Source of the DNA: Clostridiales bacterium | GTDB taxonomy: Bacteria; Bacillota; Clostridia; UBA1381 | Length of the DNA stretch: 64,000 nt | Assembly: GCA_029226975.1 (NCBI GenBank) | Contig: JAQXZB010000099.1 | Location: 51,241-115,240, forward strand | Direction: 5' to 3' | Shown: piece by piece, positions 9,746 through 18,197 of the stretch | Numbering within the stretch: position 1 is the stretch's first letter | How the letters are laid out: the number at the start of each line of letters is the position of its first letter | Position numbers and translations under genes: made by a program | Notes under the pieces: generated by a model | The model's database searches: none | The model's input: only the letters and a program-made list of their open reading frames with translations | What the model was told of the DNA's origin: nothing

Positions 9746-12700
9746 TTAATCAGCCGGATTAAGCTTATCATAGACTCTTTTAAGCATTACCGCGGCCTGT
9801 GCTCTGGTTGCCGGACTTTTCGGTGCGAACAGCTCGTCCGTCACTCCGTTTACAAAGCCCAGCTCTGCCGCCTCGGCAACATAATCGTATGCCCAGTAGC
9901 TTATATCGTCAATGTCGTTAAAGTACAGTGCCTTTCCCTGCTGCAGCTTGGTTTGTGTGCGGCTGTTGTATGCCTCTACGATAACCTTTGCAATTTCCTC
10001 TCGGGATATGGCGGTATTCGGATTAAACAATCCGTCATAGCCGTTCATAAAATCGTTGCTGCGCACTGTCTGAACATATCCCGAATACCAGTCCTCGCTT
10101 ACCACATCAAAGAAGCTGTTTTCATAGGGTGTTTCTTCAAGACCCATGGTTCTCGTTATCAGCGCCGCAAATTCCGCCCGGGATATATTGCTGTCCGGCA
10201 CGAACTCGCCCGCGTCATTTCCGTCTATGATATTTAAGGCTCCCATGTACTCCACATCCTCTCTTGCCCAGTGATTTTTCATATCCTTGAACTTAAGAAG
10301 ATATGTATCCAGTATATCATCATAATTATCCTCCTGCTTTGCGGGTGAGGATACGTTGTTTACATTGCTTGCAGTCCCTGACGGTGCAACGCTGCCCGGT
10401 CTGCTTACCGCACCGCCGCCACCGCCACCGCCGCCTGTGCCGCCGCTTGCGGAGGTGTTTATACTGTTTAGCCTTTCGTAAAGCTGTGCGCGCACAGGCA
10501 GGTCATAAAAGTCCTCAAGCAATGCCTTTGCCTTGTCAATATCGCTTTGGCTTTTGCTGTATGCCGCCGTATTTACCGCCGTTGTTACCTTTTCAAGCTC
10601 CAGTGTTATTTCGTATATCTTCATAGACGAAATCGTAACCTCCGGACTGCATTGAACGGATATTTTCTCCTCGAAGCTGTCCTTTTGCTTTCTGTAATCA
10701 ATTGTGGTCTTTTGCACTTTATATGTGCCGTCACAGCTTATCTGCGCAAAGCGTCCGTTTACCGACGATACAAGGCTTATGACAGCGCCCGCCTTGGCTT
10801 TTGCTTCTATTTCAACGGCGTAACTGCTGTTGTTTGTAAAGGTAAATTCCTGATATGCGCCCGTTCCCGATACGTTCAGGACATTTTTTCCTTCCTCCGG
10901 CAAAACATTAAGTACACTGCCGCCCTCCGGCAGCCAGCCCATGCTTGTTCCGTCCGCAAAATCCCCGTTTTTGCACAGATTATCCGCTTTCTTTATTGTA
11001 AGCTCAAACTTCTGCTCGGCTCTTTTTCCGTTTAAGGCTGCCGCCGCTGTCAGCGTAACCTTTTTATCCTCGCGGCTCGGTCTTATAACCGTTCCGTCCG
11101 ATAAAAGCAGTGTTTCATCAGAGCTTTTCCATGTTATGGTACTTCCGTAGCCGCCCTCGGTTTTAAGCTCCATATTATTCTCAATCGGATTTTCGGTATC
11201 TATGTCAAGAGCCTTTAAATCCTCCGCCGCCATACGCTTATCGGTATAATTCAATGTAACCTCTTTTACGGCGTTCACACTGCTGTCGGTTTTTGCCGCG
11301 GCTTTTACATATATCGTTCCCGCATATGCCGGTGCGCCGACAGACAGCTCGCCCTTTTGGGCGTTTATTCCTATGTCCGACATGGTAGATATGCTTTTTG
11401 CTTCAACGCTCCAGCTTATCTGGGCATCGGTTATTTCCTTCATAACCTGGTCGTATACCACAGCCGCATACTGTGCCGTCTGCGTCCCGGTATCGGGTAT
11501 GCGAAGCGCCGAAGCACCGGATACTATCTCGATAAATGCCGGATGGCTTTTCCCTACATGAATGGTCTTGGTAATTACATTCTCCGGCTTGCCGTTTGAA
11601 TATATTTCAAGAATTATATCGCCCTCTACGGCATTTTCATGCACCGTAAACATTCCGCTTTCCTCGTCAAATTCAACACCTAAGGGCATGCTGACTACAT
11701 TCATTACCGCCTGTCTTGACATTGCTTTTCCGTCCGTTCCGATAACAACCGCAGAATATTTATACTGCTTATCACCCTCGCCGGACTGCGGTGTTGCCAG
11801 CTCCTCAAAGCCGTCCACATCCACATGATCCTCGTCCACAATGTCAACATCAAAAATCAGTCTTTGTCCGTTTTGCGCCAGTGCCTCAAAGGTAAGCTTG
11901 TGATGCGCGCTGACAGTGCTGTTTGTTATGATTTTAATACCTCCGTCAATATCCTGCGCGCTTATGCCCTCGGGCAAATCGCAAAGAAGGCTCACGCTGT
12001 CAATCTTATTTATCGAAGGCCGCCCCGCATATGTAAGAGATTGGGGAATTATTTCCGTTTCACTGCTGCCCGATTCGGGAATTTCAATCCTTGTCACCCC
12101 GCCGGAAGTAAGCTTGGAGGTCAGTCCGTCATAATATTTCCATCCCTCCTCCGTTTTTACCGCCGTATAGGTGTCTTTTTGTGTTGCGAAAAAGAATGTA
12201 TTCTCATTAACGGAAGAAATCGAGTATATTTTTCCGCTTATCCTCTCCGTTCCCTCGCCAGGCTCCAGTCTTTCCCATACAGGCTCGCCCTCCGCAACCG
12301 CCGCCGCGGTTTCGGGAGCGGCATACAGGTTTCCGTTTTGTGCGCCGACCATGATATACCCGCTGCCGACTGCCGCCGCGCTTATGCTTTCCGATGCGCT
12401 TCCGGCATCCGTCAATGTGAGGGTCTTTAAAACGCTCATCTTGTTTGTCGCCCTGTCAAAGAGCTTAAGACCGCTTCCGCCGTCAATAACCGCCCATGCG
12501 TCTGATGACGGAATATATACCGCGTCAACGGGATTGTCGGTAAGATTGTTAATGCTTACCGCCTTAAGATTTAGTTTGTCCTCGCCCAAGCCGAAGAATA
12601 TCTCGTCTTCCTCGCAAATATCGCCAATATCCTTAGCGGTTTCTTCAATTTCCTCACAGATACTGTCCGAAAATTGTGCTTCTTCCGTCAAAACCGCCTC

Positions 12701-13309
12701 CTCGGGCTTTGGTGAAAATACATATGCCGCACTTTTATCGAAAATAACGTAAGTATACGGCTCCGTATCGGTAACGCCCAGTGCTTTTCCGTATATATCC
12801 GAATTAGATGCAAGCATCTCAATCTGCGGCGTTAAAAGGTCATCAAACACTCTTAGGGTCTTTCTTGAATTTATGACCAAAGCATCTCCGTTTGTTTGAA
12901 CAATACTGTTTGATTTGCCGCTCAAATCGCTGTTTATGACCCATGCCATTCCGTCCTGTGATGTAAGAACATTATTGTCCGCTATGGCAACAAATATATG
13001 CTCCTTTTCCCACCATACAACGTTTTGGGCTGTGTACTTGCCGGCATAATGGGTCATGCTGTTTATGTTTCTGCCCACCGACCATTCCTCACCGGTCTGC
13101 GAGTAAAGCAGTACGCCGGGAGTTATCTGACTGCTCAGATTTTTTGCCGCGGCAACGTACATATCAAGCTCCGGGCTGTAGCAGGTATCGACTATCGTAT
13201 ACCCGTCGGCTATCCCCGGCTGTGCCGCCGTCACCGGGAGGGCCGCCGAAGCGTTAAGCAGCATAAACGCGGTCATGAAAGCCGCCAATATTTTTTTCAA
13301 TGCACTCAT
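9746..13309 (-). CDS. Large surface protein: Asp-box N-terminus, Ig-like modules, C-terminal SLH repeats
   Basis: 1187 aa. After a signal peptide (~28 aa) the first 390 residues contain Asp-box-like motifs (LYSQTGEEWSV, LTSQDGMAWVI) and look like a diverged copy of the propeller proteins at 18143-20599 and 22864-24234. Residues ~400-780 are Ig-like, including a segment like the atrophied bacterial Ig domain (ITWKSSDETLLLSDG). Residues ~780-910 look like a carbohydrate-binding jelly roll. A Gly-rich linker near 985 leads into three C-terminal SLH repeats (~1015-1187). The upstream gene stops five bases before this ATG. AAAGG abuts the ATG, so a TTG three codons in could be the true start. Confidence 0.82.
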   Translation of the reverse strand: MSALKKILAAFMTAFMLLNASAALPVTAAQPGIADGYTIVDTCYSPELDMYVAAAKNLSSQITPGVLLYSQTGEEWSVGRNINSMTHYAGKYTAQNVVWWEKEHIFVAIADNNVLTSQDGMAWVINSDLSGKSNSIVQTNGDALVINSRKTLRVFDDLLTPQIEMLASNSDIYGKALGVTDTEPYTYVIFDKSAAYVFSPKPEEAVLTEEAQFSDSICEEIEETAKDIGDICEEDEIFFGLGEDKLNLKAVSINNLTDNPVDAVYIPSSDAWAVIDGGSGLKLFDRATNKMSVLKTLTLTDAGSASESISAAAVGSGYIMVGAQNGNLYAAPETAAAVAEGEPVWERLEPGEGTERISGKIYSISSVNENTFFFATQKDTYTAVKTEEGWKYYDGLTSKLTSGGVTRIEIPESGSSETEIIPQSLTYAGRPSINKIDSVSLLCDLPEGISAQDIDGGIKIITNSTVSAHHKLTFEALAQNGQRLIFDVDIVDEDHVDVDGFEELATPQSGEGDKQYKYSAVVIGTDGKAMSRQAVMNVVSMPLGVEFDEESGMFTVHENAVEGDIILEIYSNGKPENVITKTIHVGKSHPAFIEIVSGASALRIPDTGTQTAQYAAVVYDQVMKEITDAQISWSVEAKSISTMSDIGINAQKGELSVGAPAYAGTIYVKAAAKTDSSVNAVKEVTLNYTDKRMAAEDLKALDIDTENPIENNMELKTEGGYGSTITWKSSDETLLLSDGTVIRPSREDKKVTLTAAAALNGKRAEQKFELTIKKADNLCKNGDFADGTSMGWLPEGGSVLNVLPEEGKNVLNVSGTGAYQEFTFTNNSSYAVEIEAKAKAGAVISLVSSVNGRFAQISCDGTYKVQKTTIDYRKQKDSFEEKISVQCSPEVTISSMKIYEITLELEKVTTAVNTAAYSKSQSDIDKAKALLEDFYDLPVRAQLYERLNSINTSASGGTGGGGGGGGAVSRPGSVAPSGTASNVNNVSSPAKQEDNYDDILDTYLLKFKDMKNHWAREDVEYMGALNIIDGNDAGEFVPDSNISRAEFAALITRTMGLEETPYENSFFDVVSEDWYSGYVQTVRSNDFMNGYDGLFNPNTAISREEIAKVIVEAYNSRTQTKLQQGKALYFNDIDDISYWAYDYVAEAAELGFVNGVTDELFAPKSPATRAQAAVMLKRVYDKLNPAD

Positions 13310-13314
13310 CCTTT

Positions 13315-15984
13315 CTATTTCAAAACTCCCACAGCTTCGGTATCTTCTATTCCCATATTCTTAAAATCAAGCTTCGGGAAACCGCTTATCTGTGCAAATA
13401 CCTCACTGTCGTCCTTTAAGGTGAAATCTTTGTTATTGTAGTCCTCAAAGCCCGGATCGTCCTTTGTGACCATGTTGCCCGATGCGTCCACAAGCTGCTC
13501 GCTTGCCATGAAGCCCTGGCTTGAGGGTGTCATATTCGCCGTACCGAGAGGGAACTCTATATTTACTATTACATTATCCTTAAATATATTGTTCTTTTCA
13601 TAAGCCGCAAAGTGATGCTCAAAGAAATGCGCCACCTCCGGATTTTGCTCGCTGTATTTGGGGCTGTATATCTTCCACTGCTCATATATGGGCTTTACTG
13701 TTTCGGAGTCAAGATTCCATTTTGCGTCCGGGTTATATGTATGCGCACCCTCATAGGTACCCGAGGTATTTATGAATATATTGTTCTTTATAACATTTTC
13801 AATACCCTGCGCGCACACACCTCTTATTCCGTTGGCATTTTGATAACCTATGTTGCTGAAAATATTTTCCTCAACCACAAGTCCGTTTCCGTTGTTGTCC
13901 GAACGTATTCCCGCAACATTCATCTGACGCTCCGTAAAACTCTGCTGTCCCAAATCGTGAATATAATTTCTTCTTATAATCACGTTTCTCTCCCATGGAT
14001 ACTGGTACACATTCAGATAAATTGCGTCCATATCATGAAACTCCTTGACCGCGTCATATATATTGTTGTACTCAATCCTATGATTGGGTCCGTATATAAT
14101 CACCGCAGCATGGGGCATATCATGTATTTCATTGTGTCTTACCGTTACGCCTACGGACTTAAAGCCCACCGTTATGCCCGACTGATAAGAACGCTCAATC
14201 TGCGCCGCCTTGTATATATGATTGTTCTCCACAACATTACCGCTCGATACGATATTTTCATAATCTCCGCCGTTTATGCTTATACCGGTAGAGCCTATGT
14301 CATGGACAATGCTGTTTTTAACAATACAGTCCGTTCCGCTTATGTAAATACCGTTTGTACCGGCGCCGGAAACCTCGCAGTTTTCGATAACGAAATTCTT
14401 TGCTCCCGTTACCCTCACGCCGCCTGCACGAACCGCGTCAAGCTTGATATTCTTGAATGTTACATTACTGACATTGCTTCCCGAAATCAGGTTTTCTTCA
14501 AGCTGTGACAGCCGAATATCCGTATTCTCGTTAAAATTCTCCGGCGGATACAGATAAAGCATTCCCGATATGCGGTCAATATAATATTCTCCCGGTGCGT
14601 CAATTTCCTCAAACACGTTCTCGTAGCGTATGAAGTGCTTTGAGTAGTAGCTTGTTACCGAGCCTTCCTTAAGGGTTATCTGTCCCGGCTCGATCTTCTC
14701 TATGGGGAAATATCCGTAAAAATAGTTGGGGCCCAACACTCCTGAGGTATATATCTCGTTTATATTGGTTTTCCACTTTGTCGGGCGGTCATAATCAATC
14801 TTATATACCGCTCCCTCAAGAACGCCCTTTTGGCTTCTTGCGCCGCTTCTTACAATTTCCGTTGTTCCTGCCCAGTCGGAATTGGGCCATCTTGAAAGCT
14901 GCATTCTGCTGCCGTCAATGTACAACTCCGCCTGCGGGAGAACGCCGCTTTCGGCAATTAAAAATCCCCGCCTTGACAGTCTGCCAAGCTCCGTAATTCC
15001 CGCCTTGTTAAGGTCTAACTGCAAAACCTTCTTCGCCGCGGTCTTGTCGATAAGCTTTTGTCCCATATCCGCGGATATTCCCTCAAACTGACTGAATAAA
15101 AGCCTTGCACCGCCGGTTATCCGCGCCGTTTCGCCCGGATATGAGGTGTATACAATCGGGCTTTCCTTTGTTCCCGAATCCTCGGCACCCAGTTCAAAGG
15201 ACTTGTCAAACACATAATCTCCGTCTCTTAAGCATACGGTTATTCCGCCCTCGGGGTACTCTCCCGCCGAAATGATTTCTCTTATTTTATCTCTTGCTTT
15301 TTCAAGGGTTTTAAAGGGTGCGCCGATTGTACCGTCGTTTGTGTCCTTTCCGTCATTTGAAACATAATACAGATTTGACACATCGGGCGCGTCCGTTCCG
15401 GGTCCTTGGAAGTTACCCGCCTTCATCATACGGCTGATTATAACGCACGCCTGCGCCCTGCTTACCGGACGGTCGCTTTGGAAGCTGTTGTCCTCAAAGC
15501 CGTAAAGAATGTGATTTGCATATGCCGCAAGCACATATTCCTTGTAATCGTTGTATATGTCGTAATAATCATAAATTCGGGATATAAGCTTTGCTCTTTC
15601 TCCCTCCGATACCTTATCCGCTCCTATGGCTCTTACGCAAATCTTGGCAATCTCGCCCCTTGTTACGGGTCGGTTAAAGCTTTCAAATTCATCGGCATAA
15701 ATCAGCTTATCGGCAAGGGCTTTTTCAATAAACGGCTTTGCCCAGTATCCGTCAGATGAGGAAACCTCCGTTTTCATTGCGGTAAGCGTCATTTTAAGAA
15801 ATTCGTCAACATTTACGCTGTCGTCGGGTCTGAAGCTGCCGCCGCTACCCTCGACAATGCCCTCCTGCGTCAGCTCATCGATAAAATTCATAGCCCAGTG
15901 CCCGGAAATATCGGTATATTCCGCATACACAGTGCCGGCCGATAGGACTAATGCAAGTGCCAAAGCCAAAGTTTTTTTCTTCAC
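13315..15984 (-). CDS. SLH-anchored parallel beta-helix protein, second paralog
   Basis: 889 aa, starting at GTG with AAGGAGG eight bases upstream. It has a signal peptide, three SLH repeats (~22-190), a DUF1565-like start (LYYVSNDGKDTNDG) and a beta-helix to about residue 830. The shared landmarks GEYYIDRISGMLYLYPP, GPNYFYGYFPI and DMDAIY align it with the paralogs on either side. Its closest match by eye is the SLH-less copy at 16008-18197 (GPNYEFDYYPV). GH141-like activity on plant cell-wall glycan is possible but unproven. The three copies probably arose by tandem duplication and may differ in substrate. Confidence 0.82.
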   Translation of the reverse strand: MKKKTLALALALVLSAGTVYAEYTDISGHWAMNFIDELTQEGIVEGSGGSFRPDDSVNVDEFLKMTLTAMKTEVSSSDGYWAKPFIEKALADKLIYADEFESFNRPVTRGEIAKICVRAIGADKVSEGERAKLISRIYDYYDIYNDYKEYVLAAYANHILYGFEDNSFQSDRPVSRAQACVIISRMMKAGNFQGPGTDAPDVSNLYYVSNDGKDTNDGTIGAPFKTLEKARDKIREIISAGEYPEGGITVCLRDGDYVFDKSFELGAEDSGTKESPIVYTSYPGETARITGGARLLFSQFEGISADMGQKLIDKTAAKKVLQLDLNKAGITELGRLSRRGFLIAESGVLPQAELYIDGSRMQLSRWPNSDWAGTTEIVRSGARSQKGVLEGAVYKIDYDRPTKWKTNINEIYTSGVLGPNYFYGYFPIEKIEPGQITLKEGSVTSYYSKHFIRYENVFEEIDAPGEYYIDRISGMLYLYPPENFNENTDIRLSQLEENLISGSNVSNVTFKNIKLDAVRAGGVRVTGAKNFVIENCEVSGAGTNGIYISGTDCIVKNSIVHDIGSTGISINGGDYENIVSSGNVVENNHIYKAAQIERSYQSGITVGFKSVGVTVRHNEIHDMPHAAVIIYGPNHRIEYNNIYDAVKEFHDMDAIYLNVYQYPWERNVIIRRNYIHDLGQQSFTERQMNVAGIRSDNNGNGLVVEENIFSNIGYQNANGIRGVCAQGIENVIKNNIFINTSGTYEGAHTYNPDAKWNLDSETVKPIYEQWKIYSPKYSEQNPEVAHFFEHHFAAYEKNNIFKDNVIVNIEFPLGTANMTPSSQGFMASEQLVDASGNMVTKDDPGFEDYNNKDFTLKDDSEVFAQISGFPKLDFKNMGIEDTEAVGVLK

Positions 15985-16007
15985 CCTTTTTCCCTCCTTG
16001 TAATATT

Positions 16008-18197
16008 TTAATCCTTTATTGTTCCGAAAGCGGACATTACAATGCTTGTAAAGCTGTCATTCGGTTTGTCTGCGCCGGGCAAAAGCTCAAAGTTCCCGTT
16101 ATCGTAGGACACAAAGCCCGGGTCTTTTTCGCTTACATAATTCCCCGACCCGTCAACAAGCTGTTCCGAGCCTAAAAAGCCCTGCAAATCCGGCTCGCCG
16201 TTTAAAACTCCCAGGGGGAATTTTATGTTTATAACCATATTATCCTTAAACTCATTTGTCTTTGAAGCTTTGGGATGCTCATAGAAAAAGCTCTTAAGCT
16301 CCGGGAAACAATTTCCGTATACGGGAAGATATTTTTTCATATCCTCCTTAAGCTTTGAAACCTTCGCTCCGTTTATGGTATTGTCAACGCTCTCTCCGCT
16401 TGAATTTACCACCGTATCGGGATAAAGCGTTCCGTCCTGGGCCGTTTCGACCTCCTCATAGGTCATTGTGTTCATGTACGTTTCATTGCAGTCCACAAAC
16501 ACATTTCTCTCTATTTTGTTCCTTGTTCCGTTTGCCATAACCGCACCGATACCGTTGTTGCCGCTGCCGGTGCCTCCGTCACCGATATTTACGAACAGAT
16601 TTCCGTAAATGTTAAGTCCGCAGCCGTTGTTGTCCGAGCGTATTGCCCGCACATTCACCTGATGCTTTCCGTTCATGGTGCTTTGACCTATGTCATGGAA
16701 ATAGTTCCCGTGAATTTTGTTTCCTCTCTCCCAGGGGAAACAGGAATTGTTGGCATAAACCGCGTCCATATCGCTGAATTCCGTAACCAGATGGTCAAAT
16801 TCGTTGCCGTATATATCGTTGTTTACACCATAGAAAATCATGCCCGTATGCGGACCGTTCCAAATATGGTTTCTTGCCGCAGTCGCTCCCACACAGCGGT
16901 AGCCGAAATTTATTCCCGCCTTGTAGCTTCGCTCCAGTCTTGCAAAATTATATATCTCGCAGTTGCATACGATATTGTTGTTTGCTCCGATTTTTTCATA
17001 GTCGCCGCAGTTTGAAAACTGTATTCCGTCCTGCCCCACATCATGTATGCGGCAGCCGCGGATTTCTATGCCCGTTGAATAATCCATGCGTATTCCGTTT
17101 GCGCCGAAGCTGTTTATGTCGCAGTTTATAAAGGATATGTTGGTATTATACTTTCCCGTAACCGCCGAACCGCGTCCGCCCTTTATGGTAAGATTCTTAA
17201 ATACTATATTACAACAATTTTCCATTCTTATCAAGTCATTGGGCGTTTTTCCCTCATAAATTTTCAGATTTTCTGTGGGCATGGTTATTGTAATCACCGA
17301 ATCGGGCTTTGCATCCTCCGGCGGATAGAAATACAGCATACCGTTTTGACGGTCAATGTAATATTCTCCCGGTGCGTCCAGCTCCTCGGCAATGTTTTCA
17401 AATCTGTAATAGGGGTCTGTATAATAATTCTCCAGTGCTCCCTCTCTTAAATATACCCGCTTCTGCTCGCTGTCAAAGCGGCTTACCGGGTAATAGTCAA
17501 ATTCATAATTAGGGCCTAAAGTTCCCGCAAGCCATACCTCGCTCTGGTTGCTCCACAGTGACGGACGGTCGTATTCCACCGCGAAGCTGCAGCCGTTTTC
17601 GGGGTTTCTTCTGCTTCCGTATTCTCCCGAATCTGCCGCCGGCTTGATAAGCCCGGTATATGAATCATTTGGCCACCCCGCAAGCTTTTGCACCTTTCCG
17701 TCAAGGCTCAATTCTGCCTGCGCCTCCTTTTCCTCGGAAATAAGGTGTCCGCGGCGGGAAATTTCGCCGTAATCCTCTATCCCGGCATCCTTTAAGCTTA
17801 TGCTCAAAACCTTTCCCGCTTCGGGCTTATCTATTATTTTGTCAACAAATTCCTCGTCTGCCGCGCTCATGTCCGACAAAGCAAGCTCCGCTCCGCCGTT
17901 TATCACAGCATTTTCATTTTCATAAGCGCATATGTAAAGGGGTGCAAAGGTGTCTGCACAATAGGAGATATTTATCGTATTGTCAATATTATACACACCC
18001 TCCCGAAGATATATCCTGACCTCTTTGGGGCTTTCCCCGGCAAGAGCCAGAGCGCGCTCTATTGTTCTTACCGGGTCGTCCAAGCTTCCGGCGGCATTGT
18101 CGCTGCCGTCATTTGAAACATAAATTTCCTGACCGTCCCTTATCAGAAAGGGTTTACTGCCTCCCCAATGGGAATCATTGTTCCCACGCCGTCCCAC
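16008..18197 (-). CDS. Parallel beta-helix protein without own signal peptide; likely C-terminal half of a fusion
   Basis: 729 aa if read from the GTG at 18197, but that start has no ribosome site and lies 55 bp inside the upstream gene. The family fold begins almost at once (IYVSNDGSDNAAG), with no signal peptide or SLH repeats, unlike its two paralogs. It keeps GEYYIDRQNGMLYFYPP, DMDAVY and the helix coils. This frame is reached from the upstream secreted propeller gene by a -1 shift at CCCTTTC (18146-18152). The shift would give one secreted protein of about 1530 aa. Alternatives are a recent one-base indel that split a fused gene, or a cytoplasmic enzyme made by coupled re-initiation. As a free protein its export is unexplained. 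Confidence 0.7.
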   Translation of the reverse strand: MGRRGNNDSHWGGSKPFLIRDGQEIYVSNDGSDNAAGSLDDPVRTIERALALAGESPKEVRIYLREGVYNIDNTINISYCADTFAPLYICAYENENAVINGGAELALSDMSAADEEFVDKIIDKPEAGKVLSISLKDAGIEDYGEISRRGHLISEEKEAQAELSLDGKVQKLAGWPNDSYTGLIKPAADSGEYGSRRNPENGCSFAVEYDRPSLWSNQSEVWLAGTLGPNYEFDYYPVSRFDSEQKRVYLREGALENYYTDPYYRFENIAEELDAPGEYYIDRQNGMLYFYPPEDAKPDSVITITMPTENLKIYEGKTPNDLIRMENCCNIVFKNLTIKGGRGSAVTGKYNTNISFINCDINSFGANGIRMDYSTGIEIRGCRIHDVGQDGIQFSNCGDYEKIGANNNIVCNCEIYNFARLERSYKAGINFGYRCVGATAARNHIWNGPHTGMIFYGVNNDIYGNEFDHLVTEFSDMDAVYANNSCFPWERGNKIHGNYFHDIGQSTMNGKHQVNVRAIRSDNNGCGLNIYGNLFVNIGDGGTGSGNNGIGAVMANGTRNKIERNVFVDCNETYMNTMTYEEVETAQDGTLYPDTVVNSSGESVDNTINGAKVSKLKEDMKKYLPVYGNCFPELKSFFYEHPKASKTNEFKDNMVINIKFPLGVLNGEPDLQGFLGSEQLVDGSGNYVSEKDPGFVSYDNGNFELLPGADKPNDSFTSIVMSAFGTIKD
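18143..18152 (-). other. Candidate -1 ribosomal frameshift site at gene junction
   Basis: In the propeller gene the last codons are AAC CCT TTC followed by TGA TAA. The heptamer C CCT TTC fits the X XXY YYZ slippery form in the correct frame. Re-pairing one base back reads CCC TTT CTG and enters the beta-helix frame, giving AVNPFLIRDGQEIYVS. No strong downstream stem was identified by eye. A simple indel is the main alternative. Confidence 0.4.

Noticed and set aside
10402..10450. GC-rich CCACCG-type short repeat suggesting a repeat array
   Set aside because: It encodes the Gly-rich linker of the 1187-aa SLH protein in frame, so it is coding low-complexity sequence. No CRISPR array is present in the window.
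13612..14508. 298-aa open frame on the plus strand
   Set aside because: Antisense to the second beta-helix paralog and without start signals; a matching shadow occurs over the first paralog because the genes are related.
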